Positions 47,488 to 59,415 of a DNA stretch of 64,000 bases are shown here, in pieces. Both the position numbers and the translations under genes were made by a program. Each line of letters starts with the position of its first letter. Position 1 is the stretch's first letter. Source of the stretch: Orobanche coerulescens (taxonomy: Eukaryota; Streptophyta; Magnoliopsida; Lamiales; Orobanchaceae); assembly GCA_033398695.1 (NCBI GenBank), contig CM065811.1, positions 74,218,001 through 74,282,000 on the forward strand, read 5' to 3'. The notes beneath the pieces are model-generated. The model was not told the origin of the DNA and searched no databases. It saw only the letters and a list, made by a program, of their open reading frames with translations.

Positions 47488-47874
47488 ATTTTTCCCCTTT
47501 TGATAATGCCAAAACTCTCTTTCCAGATGTCTTCATTTGGATCCACAGAGGCTATCTTCGAGTCTTTTGTCCGATTGATCTGACCTTCAATACTTAGTCT
47601 AGAAATATGAACTGCTCGCAAGCAAGTTAACAAAAATGAAAAATCCTACATAACTGTGTATTACAACTGAACTAATGATTGGCACGTAGGCACAATCTTA
47701 TAGTGTGGTCTAGGTTGAATAAAACTTAACCCATGAACTTTTCGCAGACAAGTTCTTACAGCTTTAAGACTTTAACAAGTTTTATACTTGTTCAAATATT
47801 GTAACAGCTTCGTAAACAAACAATAAAATAGTGAGCTTAGATTAAGAGCTGTAATATTTCAAGAGAAATAAATT
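47488..47874 (-). other. 3' tail of element F
   Basis: Untranslated sequence after the extra gene, ending in the polypurine tract GGGGAAAAAT beside the LTR. The 107-codon minus frame at 47310-47633 crosses the LTR boundary and is not considered a gene. Confidence 0.5.
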
Positions 47875-50800
47875 TTATTGATAATCAGGAAAGATTACAA
47901 TGCTTGAAAGAATTTCAAATATAAACACTGCGATGATAAGCCTACAGAAGAAAACAAAATACAGCGTAAAAAATGCAGACATGCTAACTCCTGTACTAAG
48001 AATGTCTCCACTTCTCTCAAGATCATTTTTGGTTCTTTTCCACCAATTGAGTAGGGAGTCACTGCCCCGATCCTGATAAATGCTTCTTCCTTCTGGGGAT
48101 TGATCATAGGCAAGTATCCAGTCCTCAGGGTGTGTGATCAGATCATCTTTTTGATGCCTTGACTTCATCAGCATTTGCAGAGGGAGCTTTCCTTCTACTA
48201 ACAGCCTCGAGAACTCATTCGCAGCATTCTGCAGCGTTTTAAATTTGTTGAACAGGGGAGATTCCCAGATGAGCTCTCATCAATTGGTTTTTCTTCCAGT
48301 TGTTCAGATCATCGACTGAAGTCTGTCGATCAGTGGGTAGCAATATCTCAGATAGCTTTCGCACATTGTTTTTCCAAGGGATGTTGGGATCTTGGAACTC
48401 CGGTCGAGACTTGTATCCTCTTGTAGGTGCTGCCAGACGGCCTATCGCAGTAGCAACACTTTCTTCCAGTGCTGCATCGATCTCTCTTTCTCTCTCTAAT
48501 CTCCATCTTCGACCAGCCTCTCTGGCTTCTTCCCCATTTTGGCATCATCAATATCTGATACCTTGGTATTAATCTCCTGTAGGAGCTTCATAGCATCAAC
48601 TTGTTTGGTCATCAGAGTATTGATCTTATCAACCAGAGTACCGAGCACCAAAGACATGTTATCTATATTTTCATCATGGTCTATCAGCCTGGTACTGGTA
48701 TGGTGAAGGGCGACAACTGTCTTAGCCTCAGCAATCCTGAGATTTTCTCGTTCTTGCCTTAGGATTCTCTCTTGATGCTGCTTGAGCTGATTGAGCGCTT
48801 GCCACAATACATTAGGTATTAGGCAAAATGCGTCCTCGACGTTGGTGATTGTAGACTTCAGATAGGAAAGCTCATCCTGGGTAGTTTCTATCATCCAATC
48901 GAGTTCTTTCCCAACATAATACATTACCTTCACGACATCTTATAGGAACACTATCTATTAGACGATGGCATGGAGTTGCTCGATGCGGGCTTTGGTGCAT
49001 GGGGAGTCAGGGTGCGCGATCTTGGAATCCTCATGCTCATTGAGTTGACAAGGAACCACATGATGACGGGTTCATCGTGGTCTATCATCAGGTAAGAAAC
49101 CATCATCAGAATCTGATTTGGAGTGAGCAGAGGTGGGAGATGCAGGAGCATCTTGAGCAGGATTTCAGCAGCAGGTGCTTCGGGAGCGGGAGCTTCAGAA
49201 ACAGGTGCTTCGAAAGATTATGAAGCATGATCAGTCTAGGGGATAGGAGGGACTGATTCCTCCCGTTTGGCTTGTTTGTCTGTAGTCGGGAGTAGAGGAG
49301 GGACTGAATCCTCCTGTCGACTCTAAGATTCCGCCTGATTCGGAAGAGGGACTGATTCCTCTTAGCGGATAGCGCGGGGGTCGTCTTCTGCTTGCATGAT
49401 AGGCTGGACTTCCTATTCAGGTGCTACTTTCTCTTCAGCGATAACAGGAGGGACTGATTCCTCTTGTTGTTGATCGTTGGCAGCTTCCTATTCTGAGGGA
49501 GAGGACTGACTTATATCAGATGTCCCCTGACCCTGTTGGATTTGGTGTTGGCCATCTCTCGTTCCCCGGCTTCTTCATGGCTTATCCATAGTCCTGCCTG
49601 TAGGGCATCATTGTCAGCATCAGAGTCAGGGTCGGAGTGGTGGCATGGTGAGGGAGATTTGTCATCGGATTGTGACTTCCCTTTCAGTCTAACTTTCTCT
49701 TTTGCCTTGTAATAGTCAGAGATGAGCTCATAGAAAAAGTGATCCTCCCAACGGATCAAGACTTCAACATTATGGATGTCCATGACCTCCACAATGGATA
49801 GTTCCTCTTCCTTCCAGTCAGTCCAGTTCCACAGGGTGTCGTATGGGGCGACCCTGTATGACTTCCATATCTTAAACCATTCACACTCTTGTTCTATTTG
49901 TACTTGGAGTATTACTTATTATCTCTGATGAGGAGGGACTCCGTATAGTAGTTGGGTTTACTGTTCGGATTGGATCCTCAACAGGTGTGAGAGCCTGTTT
50001 CGGAGAGGGATCCCGGACAGGGGATGGTACCATATAGGGAGAGGGATCATGTACATGTGTGGGTACCCTATGAGGAGTTGCGGGTTTCAGCTCCGAGGGG
50101 GCACCCGATTCGCCAGAACCCTCCAGCTTGGCAAACAGTTGTTCTTCCATCATAGCCGCCATAGGCTCGGGATCTGCTGTTTGTGTAGCAACTGTTTCTT
50201 CCATAGGGGTTGCGCCCTGTGGGATATGATCAATGACAGGAACAGGTTTGTTCCATATAGTTGAGAATGAGGCTGAATGATTTATTAGCAAACTCAGGTT
50301 TGGCAGCCTCCACCTGTATCCTTTTCAATATAATCTGGCACCAATGGACCTTTTATCCTATCATGATGGCCACCATCATCCGGAAGTGAAGGTTTGTGCA
50401 CATCTAGAATGCTTCTGTTCGGTTCCTAACAACCTGGCAACATAAATCATGCAAGTAGACATTGGGCAGGCAGAAATTCTTTTTGTGGCATGAAGGATGA
50501 ACGTTCTGTGCATCCTCATCTCCAGTGAACAGCCTCCGGTAGGCATTCAACAATTCCTCCGACCTGAAGGTCGCCAATTCTTCCATTTTCAGGCCATCTG
50601 ACAGCAGCCTGTAGAGCTTTTCAAGCAAATCTTTGTTCATAGAGACCTGATCCCTTGAACAGTTGCAGATATTTCAGATGCGTCACCTCGTTTTTTCTTA
50701 TACGCGTAAACGATTGATGTGTCCAAGTAGAATTCTTCTACAATATGTTAGGCGGTAGAGTCGTTGCTGTTTCGCCCGAGAAACAACGACTTCCATTCCG

Positions 50801-50915
50801 TCTAAGTCTTCACCTTCGACGTTGATTCTTTCCATCACTATGGACCTGGCTAAAATGTGTCCGTTGATGATAGTCTCTTTCTCACGGAGAGGGAGGAAGT
50901 CTGAGAAGTAGACAT
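47875..50915 (-). pseudogene. Env-position extra gene of element F (broken)
   Basis: A gene-like region downstream of pol, in several frames. It would start at ATG 50913-50915 (MSTSQTSS). Readable pieces are: FLPLREKETIINGHILARS and EEFYLDTSIVYAYKKKRG near the N-terminus; 50404-50640 (LFTGDEDAQNVHPSCHKKNF); 49881-50291, Pro/Asp-rich (SPYMVPSPVRDPSPKQ); 49511-49792 with SDDKSPSPCHHSDPDSDADN; 48496-48933, a strong coiled-coil of about 110 residues; and 47875-48174, ending in a hydrophobic stretch. A proline-rich part plus coiled-coil downstream of pol is the pattern of Sirevirus env-like genes. Real envelope function is unproven. Many stops and shifts. Confidence 0.55.
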
Positions 50916-51055
50916 TTTAGCTAGAAAAAGGTTGAAGAAAAATGAGAATATCACAGAGAAATGTAGAAAATACAGAGCAAAATGTAGGCTGTTTTGCTTG
51001 AGACTCATTTAAAATTGCATAAAGCATAAAGAGTTTAAGGGAGCAAGATACAGTC

Positions 51056-51063
51056 TTTTTATA
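51056..51063 (-). promoter_or_regulatory. Internal TATA box before the extra gene
   Basis: Minus strand reads CCCTATAAAAAGACTG, 140 bases before the ATG at 50915, with a C/T-rich leader between. It suggests that the extra gene has its own promoter rather than depending on readthrough from pol. Confidence 0.45.
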
Positions 51064-51639
51064 GGGTGCATGGAAGATTAGGGTTATATATAGTGAACGT
51101 CACATTTAAGGAATGGGAACCGTCTTTTTAAAATGAACGTACAGGATGGATTCAGAATAACTGGTACGTATTATCCATCTATTTTTGAAATGATAACCGA
51201 CCCTACTTCTGACAATTCGTATTCCCTTATTACATGGAACAGCGGTTTTAAAATTATTAAGATCGCATTATTTCAGGCATTGAAGTTCAGGTGTCTTTAA
51301 AGCATTAAGGAATAAAACGTTTGAAATGTAATCATGGCACGTGAACGTAAAACGTTTATTGAGATCCTACAGTATATGTGCTATATCTGGAAAAATACAG
51401 TGTTCCCCCTTAAATGGTACATACAGGGTTCAATTCTTACACAAATATCTGGATTAATACTGTATTCTTGGGTCGTACTGTATTCTCCCTTAATTAATGC
51501 ACACATCAGTTGTAGGAAGGTTTCATGCCTTCTTTATCCTACAGTATTACCTGACTGGTTCTGAGTGTACAGTTAATTAAAGTGGATACTATATTCTTCG
51601 GTCTTACAACATTCCCCTTCAATCGATGAGTAAAAGCGT
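51064..51639 (-). other. Spacer between pol and extra gene in F
   Basis: AT-rich, no convincing minus-strand frame. The element sense contains AATGCGATC and TTTAATGC-like words also seen in the F LTR promoter region (46.95-47.15 kb). The plus frame at 51334-51564 has no recognisable features. Confidence 0.35.
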
Positions 51640-52435
51640 AAAAACTTATAGGGAGTCCGGCTGTATCATTCCCAATTCTTGACGAAGCATGCAGAATCTG
51701 GTTGTGCTGAGAGGTTTTGTAAAGATGTCGGCCAACTAAATGTCTGTATAAATCCTTTTGATCCGAACATCCTTATCCTCAACATCATTCCTGATGAAGT
51801 GATGCTTCATATTGATATGCTTAGTTCATGAGTGGAATACAGAATTGTGCGTTATTGCGATTGCACTCATGCTATTGCACATGATTGGCGTCTCTCTGGC
51901 ACTGATTCCATTATCTAATAATTGTTGTTGCATCTAGAGAATCTGCATGCAGCAACTTCCAGCGGCATAGTATTCCGACTCAGCTGTAGAAACTGAGTTG
52001 GCCAATTATTTCTTACTGAACCATGACACAAGTATAGGTCCAAGAAAGTGACAAGTACCGCTTGTACGCTTCCTATCCAACTTACAGCCTTCGAGATCCA
52101 AGTCGCTGTAGCCAACTAAATCGAATCCTCTTTCCTTATGATACCCACAATCCCACATCAACTATTCCTTTTACGTACTTAAGGATTCGTTTGGGTGTCG
52201 TGAAGTGTGACTCCTTAGGTGATACTTGATACCGAGCACACACTCCTAAAGCAAATTGGATATCGGGCCTGCTATCCTTTAGGTACAAGAGTGAGCCAAT
52301 AAGCTTCCTATAGAGTGATTGATCAACCGGCTTTCCAGCTTCATCAGCACTAATTTGCACAGAAGTGCTCATGGGAATTGACGAGCATTTAGAGTTGATC
52401 ATCCCAAACTTGTTGAGCAGCTCCTTATTATACTT
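51640..52435 (-). pseudogene. Copia RT tail and RNase H (element F)
   Basis: Only the end of RT survives: YFLGLQVKQLPTGMFINQ and SSIPMSTSVQ, LIGSLLYLKDSRPDI, FALGVCARYQVSPKES, KRILKYVKG. RNase H follows with GYSDLDLEGCKLDRKRTSG, WFSKKQLANS, TAESEYYAAGSCCMQ, HINMKHHFIRN and a degenerate DIFTKPLS. The palm domain with the YVDD site is absent: the sequence passes directly from the integrase region to the RT tail near 52510. Several frameshifts. Confidence 0.75.
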
Positions 52436-53029
52436 CTACTGGTTGATAAACATTCCTGTAGGCAACTGCTTCACCTGCAATCCTAGGAAATAACTAAGTT
52501 CCCACATCATACTCATTTGTTTACTTTGTATGAGATGATAGAACCTCATAGGTGGTTTTGTTGTGATGCTTGTTGATGATACAGCGGTTTTGTGTGTAGC
52601 ATGCTGTATTTGTTGCCTCGCCCAGAACCACTGCGGCAACTTTCTTGGAGCCATCATGGTTCTTGTTGCTTCCTTGAGCGTTCCATTCTTTCGCTCGGCA
52701 ACACCATTTTGTTGAGGTGTCCGGGCTGCTGAGTATTGACATTGTATTCCATTGTCCGAACAGTGTTGCTCTATAAAGCGATTTGTGAATTCAGTACCTC
52801 TATCAGAACGGATGGACATGATACTAAACCCTTTCTCATTCTGAATCTTTCTCAGGTGCTCTGGAAACTTTTTTGTGGTTTCTTTCTTCTTACTTAGAAA
52901 GATTGTCCAAGAATACCTGGAGTGATCGTCAACAATAACGAGACAATATTTCTTACCTACCAAACTTACAGGGTCTATAGGGCCGTAGAGATCCATATGT
53001 AGCATATCAAGAACCCTGTGGGTGGACAT
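52436..53029 (-). pseudogene. Copia integrase core (element F)
   Basis: An open frame of 197 codons with the DDE core: LHMDLYGP, VDDHSRYSWT, SIRSDRGTEF and PQQNGVAERKNGTL, so all three acidic residues are present. After QWFWARQ the frame diverges and ends in RT-tail residues (MSMMWELSYFLGLQV), the result of a large internal deletion that removed the integrase C-terminus and most of RT. The first Met (STHRVLDML) is not a natural start. Confidence 0.82.
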
Positions 53030-53733
53030 GTATGATTTGCTTTTCAGGAGAGTTTTGACTTGTTTGCCTTTCTAATAGGGTCCGCAGACACTGTATTTAT
53101 GGAATGACACATCAGGCAAGCCTCTAACCATTCTCTGTCTGGCGAGATTGTTGATTTTCTTGAAGTTGATGTGAGACATCCTCTTGTGCCATTGCCAGCG
53201 CCTTTGGCAACAAAACAAGGAATAGTGGAGCTCATAGGCTTCCAGTCGTCAATATACATATTACCAGACCTGCTTCCTGCGAGAACAACATCTTTGGTCT
53301 TGATGTCCTTCACTCTATAGTGGTCTATATAGAATTTCACCGAGAATTGTTTGTCACAGAACTAGCTGATACTAAGTAGATTATATTGTAGGCCTTCAAC
53401 ATAGGCTACATCGGTGACTTTGAACTTTCCTACAAGTAGGGTTCCCTTTCCTCTTGTTATTCCTTTGCACTTATCACCGAAGCGCACCTTTGGACCGCGA
53501 ACTTCTACATAATCTGACAGCTTGCTGATATCTCCTGTCATATGCCGAGAACATCCGCTGTCTAAGTACCAGATATCCTTCTCCTTGATATCCTGTAAGC
53601 ACAGAATTTAAGTAGATTTAGCTCCCCTTTGATTGTTGGGTCTATGTATGTTAGTGCCTTTTGGTACCCAAATTTTCCTAACAGCAATTGGTTTGCTGTA
53701 AATTGCTTTTGCTCCACTTTTGCGATGCCTACG
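53030..53733 (-). pseudogene. Copia protease and integrase zinc domain (F)
   Basis: The protease signature YLDSGCSRHMTGDI lies near 53.55 kb, followed by VRGPKVRFGDKCKGI and a TAG in place of Gln after NLLSIS. The zinc domain is spread over two frames (53044-53340 holds YIDDWKPMSS and its surroundings). The piece is cut at 53733 by the element H LTR; gag is not in the window. Confidence 0.7.
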
Positions 53734-55221
53734 TGTTGGGTTTTATGTGTATCTAATACAATAAAATTAAGTAAAATGCAGCGGAATAAATTAACGAAAA
53801 ACCCAGACGAGGATCTACATGCAGTAATTTAATTGATTTATTAAGAGTTTGTCGAATTACCTTAATTCGAAGAACGGATCTGAACCGAACTAGAAGCAGA
53901 TGAATATCTCCTTCCTCTTTGGGTAATCCACACACGAACAATTCCACAAGTCGGATTACTAGATCCTTACGAATAATATTGATAAATAGTACAACACAAA
54001 TTTCCTTACTAGAAGGATTGTACTATTGATCAAGATCAACAAAGGGAAGACAAGATGAGATGACTGACGTCGTTCTCCTACTGTAAGAGAAGGGGCCGAT
54101 TTTTTCTTAATTCTTGGGGGCTATTTTTGTGTCTTGGTTTCTTATGACAACTCCTTATCCAAGACCTTATATTTATACTAAGTAAACTCTAGAGTCAAAC
54201 TCTAGTATTTGCTTAGTTGCCCCTAAACTAATTAAATAATACAATATATATATAATATCTAATATTATATATATTACTTATTATTTAATCTCCTTATAAA
54301 TATAATATCCAATATTATATTTATTATTCCCAGTTGATATTTATTCCTACTTGTCTATAATTGTCGTACGTGCGACCCAAAAGGCTTATATTATGTTGGC
54401 AATTATTTAATATCTTATTAAATAATAAATCATAAGCGGCCTCTAGCAAGACATTATGATTACCGAAATAATATAAGTTAATAGTCCATTAAACATTTTA
54501 ACGTGTCAAATCCCTTTGTCACGCGATATCATATTTGAACTAAGTCATGGAGTGTGTCATACTTATTTATGTTCAAATACTTTCTCGATCATAAGTAGAC
54601 TGATTGAATCAAATGACTCTTCATTTGAACATGGCCATGTATTTCCTTCAGTTCTACTTATTGAGGGGCCCAACAGATATCTTTCTCACTAAAGAGGTAC
54701 AAATCCCCATCTTGATTATTCATTGCCCTCTACATGACTCCCACTAATCGATCGCTAACCTTTATGATTACCATATTTCAGATGACGTTGGGTTACGTCA
54801 AGGCATAGAAGTTATCATGTTGGACTGTATGATAATCTCAGGTTCAAGGATTTATTGACATACTGTTATATTGAGATTCATTTATGACATTTTCATGCAG
54901 TGATCTCAATGCAGGTCTGTCCAGTATTAGTTCTCCAATCAATACCCATAAGATTGATCTGTACCATATGCATAATCATCCGATGATTATCAATCAAACT
55001 TATACTAGTATATTAATCACTTGAGTCTCTACTTAACGCAATTGTACCAGGGACATTTGAATAATCTTATTATTCGTGAATAACTATTATTCGATTATTA
55101 TAATATAAAACATGCACACATTATAATATTCACAAAAAATAAATGATATTAAATAACTTTATTTAAATGTGACAGTTACAAATCTAGGCACATCGAATGT
55201 CCTAGGGCACTATTCCCAACA
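53734..55221 (-). repeat. 3' LTR of Copia element H
   Basis: 1488 bases with short inverted ends: plus strand TGTTGGG (53734) and CCCAACA (to 55221). In the element's sense it starts TGTTGGGAATAGTGCCC directly after GTGGGAGAT. It is inserted into the protease region of element F, after GCCTACG. Confidence 0.85.
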
Positions 55222-55440
55222 ATCTCCCACTTGCACTAGGACCATTCATTCATGACTTTTAGTCCTAGCTCTAGCATGCTCAACATGCTTTCCTTGTGAG
55301 AGAGGCTTGGTAAGTGGAACTGCAACATTCTCTTCCGTTGCTACTTTGCATATTGTAATATCTCCTCGTCTGACGATCTCTCTGACTAGGTGATATTTTC
55401 TGAGTATATGTTTGGAATTATGATCAGCCCATGACTCTTT
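55222..55440 (-). pseudogene. RNase H tail of Copia element H
   Basis: On the minus strand, SKHILRKYHLVREIVRRGD, ITICKVATEENVAVPLTKP and a TGA near 55252, then the polypurine GTGGGAGAT. This is the last 60 codons of a Copia RNase H in the TAR/Tork style. The rest is lost at the junction with the Copia-2 LTR (55441). Confidence 0.78.
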
Positions 55441-56904
55441 AAAACTCAGCGGAAGCTAGTTGGTGAAAATATTTTATAAACGATTTTATAAACTAACCAA
55501 CATAAAAACCGGATCTATTTTGTCTTGTCAATTAATTAACTAAATAGATTAATAAACAATCAAATAAATATATTCGCATGGGAGTCGGTAATTAATACCT
55601 TTGATGCGAAGTGGTAGAAATTCCCTCCTTGGATCGATCGAACTACTCCCTCTATTCTTATTCGATCTACTTGTATTTCTACCTCAAAGTCTTCTAGAGT
55701 ATATCCCGCCTATTATCCGGATGTCGTGTGGGCAACAATCTACCGAACTACTTGGACAGCAACAGGGATTGGCCGAATTGTTCTTCCAAAATTCCTTTCG
55801 ATTCTCTCTATTTTTCTTGAATATTTGTGGTATTTTAGAAAAATATTATGTTAAATAAATTATGGAATCCAAGACACAAGTCAAGATCCACAATTAAACA
55901 CACACAAAAAATCGAAAATTTTGGCTCAAATTATGATGATAAAATCGGCCACCCCATGCATCCTATTTATAGGTGTTTTGGGCTACTCTAGGGACCTTAA
56001 CGAGGATATGGTAATGACTCTTAATAGATGTCATCTTCCTATATTAGAACTCTTCCTAATATAATGACTCTATTAAATATCAACTTAGTCCACTAAAAAG
56101 TTGATATTGCACTTCCTACTAAAATCCCAAATTACGAAATTGGGCTCTTTTTTGAATTAATTATTTCCCGTGTTTAAGATATTCCATGTCCATTAATTAA
56201 TTTAAGCTACTGACAACTTTTAATTAATTAATATATTATACATGAGTATACCACTCGACTTTTATTATTATGTCGGAAAATTAATTTCACCTGCAGGGTT
56301 TAATATAACAATCCTTTCGAGTGCCTCAAGGGACATGATCAACCTGACTAGTCGGGACATGATTTCTAGTTACAATATTAATTATTATATAAATAATAAT
56401 ATTGCCCAAAATATCAAGCATATTGAGTCAATCATTGTGGCTCTCACCCATGATAAATCAAAGCAATAAATATTAAATATATATAATTAAATATTAATCA
56501 CTAGAATTAAGAAATAATAATTGTACGAGATGTGCATTCTTCTTATAGTCAGTCATAAGAATCTATCTCACCTCGATCCTGTTCAACGTATACCGAATAC
56601 GCTAATATATGTTAATGGTCAAGACCAACCAATCTCAAGCATATATTACAACCTCTCACATAACGGTCTCATGTTATATAGGTTGTGAACTAATTATTAC
56701 TATATAAGGAACCGATAATGTGATCTTCTGTGTGACACGACCCACCACATTATCTACAATATAAAGTAATTTAGACAACATTCGCATAACCATGGCGTGA
56801 ATATGAAAATCATATGACAAATGAATTAAATATTCTCATAGATAAAGACTGGGAAATTAGGTAATACAAGCATAAAGTATGCTTTGATGTATACAACCCT
56901 AACA
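55441..56904 (-). repeat. 3' LTR of Copia-2
   Basis: Matches the Copia-1 LTR; starts (element sense) TGTTAGGGTTG at 56904 and ends GCTGAGTTTT at 55441 without the final ATATTCCAACA. TATAAATA on the minus strand at 55964-55971. Confidence 0.9.
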
Positions 56905-56985
56905 ATCTCCCACTTATACTCAAAGCATGCTTTTGAAGTATACTATCTAAACTATGTCTATCTATCTCCCACTTATACTCAAAGC
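56905..56985 (-). other. Duplicated polypurine-tract repeat (Copia-2)
   Basis: Two copies of the 22-base ATCTCCCACTTATACTC-type segment (56905-56926 and 56964-56985), as in Copia-1. Confidence 0.75.
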
Positions 56986-57461
56986 AATACTGCCATACAT
57001 CTCAGCCCCATTCCGTCCACATGCCCTTCAAATGACTTTGAGGGCAACCCTTTCGTAAAAGGATAAGCTAGATTATCTTCAGATGCTATCTTGGAGACAA
57101 TAATCTTCCCTCTCTTCACAAAATCTCGAATGATATGATATTTGCGCTTGATATATTTGCTTGCTTTGTGGGCCCGTGGTTCCTTCAAATTTGCAACAGC
57201 ACCGGTATTATCACAATAAAGTGTAATACGCCTAGGCAAATTAGGAATCACACACAAATCCTTTAGGAAGTACTTGATCCATACCGCCTCTTTAGCTGCC
57301 TCTGAGGCTGCTACATACTCGGCTTCCATGGTAGAGTCCGCTATGCATTTCTGCTTCATACTCCTCCAACTGATGGCTCCACCTCCCAAAGTGAAAACAT
57401 ATCCGGAAGTTGATTTCGACTTTTCTTTGTCCGCACTGAAGTATGAGTCTGTGTAACCCAA
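56979..57461 (-). pseudogene. Copia RNase H (Copia-2)
   Basis: A 160-codon open frame: [50 protein letters not shown] and [15 protein letters not shown]. One catalytic-area residue (SDF in Copia-1) reads SYF. The link to RT is broken by a stop at 57465. LADPLTKGL reads LAYPFTKGL. Confidence 0.86.
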
Positions 57462-57464
57462 AGG

Positions 57465-58934
57465 TCAAAGTGTATACGATTGATATACAAGCATATGCTC
57501 CCTAGTCCTCCTCAGGTACTTGAGTATATGCTTGACAGCAATCCAATGTCCCGGTCCTGGGTTCGACTGATATCTCGCCACTATGCCTACAACATGACAG
57601 ATATCCGGCCTGGTGCAAAGCATAACATACATGAGGCTTCCCACTGCCGAAGCATAAGGGATCAGCTTCATGTCATCTATCTTCTTCTGTGTCTTAGGAC
57701 ACATAGCCTTAGATAGCTGAATTCCATGTCTGTAAGGTAAGAAACCTTTCTTGGAATTCTCCATGCTAAACCGCTTTAGCACCGTATCGATGTAGGATAC
57801 CTGAGATAAGCACAACATCCTTTTCTTACGATCTCGAAAGATCTTAATACCAAAGATGTGCCTAGCTTCTCCCAAATCCTTCACGTCGAACTGTTCAAAC
57901 ATCCATATCCTTACGTCTGATAATACCTTCACATTGTTTCCAAGTAGAAGTATATCATCTACGTACAGTACAAGAAACACTAGCACGTTTCCATCGCACT
58001 TTTTGTATACACAAACCTCACTAGGACACTGTTCAAAACCATACGATCGAATGACCTCATCAAATCGCATGTTCCAAGACCTTGATGCTTGCTTGAGACT
58101 ATAAATGGCTCTCTTAAACTTGCATACTAAGTGCTCCTCTCCTTCAGTAATGAATCCCATAGGTTGGCGCATATAGGTTTCCTTATTATCAAGACTCTCG
58201 TTCAAGAACGCAGTCTTGACATCCATCTTCCAGATCTCCATATCCAAATGCGCAGCTATAGATAAGAGAATCCGGATCGATTTAAGCATGGCTACTGGTG
58301 AAAAGGTCTCATCGTAGTCGATGCCCTCCTTCTGAGTGTAACCTTTCGCAACAAGCCTTGCTTTGAAGGTTTCAATCTTCCCTTTTGATCCTCTCTTATG
58401 CTTGTAGACCCACTTACTTCCAATGGGTTTTACCCCATTGGGTAGCTCTACTAGCTCCCACACTTGATTAGAATCCATAGACCCCATTTTGGATTCCATT
58501 GCTGCTTGCCAGGATTCAGCATCCTTGTCTTGAACTACCTGCTTATACGTACATGGATAGGTTTCATCCTGGTCCGGGGAGTGGTCCGAAGATGCTCCCA
58601 TACCGATGAAATGTTCAGGTTGACGAACAACCCTCCCACTACGACGAGGCGTGTCCTTGGTTTGCTTATCCACAATAATGTTGATACGTGGTACACTAGG
58701 TGTTTGTACAATTGGTATTGTCGAAATCTCGCCTCTAAGTTCTTCTAGAATGACCTCACTCCAAGGCTTGTGGCTTATTACATAGTCCTCCTCTAAGAAC
58801 TGGGCATTGGTGCGAACAATGACCTTCTTATCTTTAGGACTGTAAAATAAGCCACCCTTCGTTCCCTTCGGATATCCTACAAACACTCGTACTTCTGTAC
58901 GAGATGCCAACTTATCAGCTTCCTTATTCAGCAC
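57465..58934 (-). pseudogene. Copia reverse transcriptase (Copia-2)
   Basis: 489 codons open from the integrase C-terminus (RVFVGYPKGTKGG) through the linker to RT: KARLVAKGYTQKEGIDYDE, QMDVKTAFLN-like KMDVKTAFLNES and LYVDDILLLGNN (YVDD at 57954-57965). It ends after CTRPDICHVVGIVARYQSN. One of the longest coding stretches in the window. The Met at 58934 is internal to the polyprotein. Confidence 0.9.
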
Positions 58935-59415
58935 GTGTGCTGGTGTACCTCAAATCCGAACAATTCCTAGACTGGGCTTGCGCCCATTCCACAGTTCTGT
59001 GGGTGTTTTTTGAACCGATTTCGAAGGCACCACGTTTAGATGTACGCCGCTATTTCCAAGGCGTATCCCCAAAACAAAATAGGCAAATCAGAATAACTCA
59101 TCATTGACCAAACCATCTCTAATAAAGTATGATTCCTTCTTTCAGCAACACCATTTTGTTGTGGTGTACCAAGCGCAGTGAGCTAGGAAGTAATTCCATC
59201 ATGTGCTAAGAAATCTAAAAACTCTCCACTAAGATACTCGCCACCACGATCGGATCGTAGTGACTTGATACTTTTTCCATGACGCTTGTCCGTTTCAGCC
59301 TTGAATTCTTTGAACTTATCAAAAGATTCAGACTTACGTCGCATCAAATAGATGTATCCATATCTCGAATAATCATCTATAAATGTGATAAAGTAATCGA
59401 AACTATCCTTAGCCT
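58935..59415 (-). pseudogene. Copia integrase core (Copia-2)
   Basis: Broken part with frameshifts. It retains the RSDRGGEYL block and, near 59.15 kb, the codons for NGVAERRN with the catalytic Glu that Copia-1 has lost. A TAG (CTA at 59413-59415) stands where Copia-1 has CAG, just after GPMNI. Confidence 0.78.

Larger units (their letters stand above)
46936..53733 (-). mobile_element. Element F, Sirevirus-like Copia with extra gene
   Basis: In the element's sense: protease, integrase, RT remnant and RNase H (53733-51640), a spacer with TATA box, an extra gene region (50915-47875), polypurine tract and the start of the 3' LTR (47487-46936). RNase H style (ISWFSKKQ-like, AAGSCCMQ) and RT tail (ILKYVKGIVDVGLW) fit Sireviruses, whose members can have an env-like gene in this place. 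Both ends are lost: to element H at 53734 and to element D at 46935. Confidence 0.78.

Noticed and set aside
47310..47633. 107-codon minus-strand frame near the F 3' end
   Set aside because: Crosses the polypurine tract and LTR boundary of element F, so it is not a plausible gene.
51334..51564. 76-codon plus-strand frame (MARERKTF)
   Set aside because: Lies in the AT-rich spacer of element F on the opposite strand, without domain or repeat support.
53734..55221. Solo LTR
   Set aside because: The RNase H tail and polypurine tract of the same element follow at 55222-55440, so it is a truncated element rather than a solo LTR.
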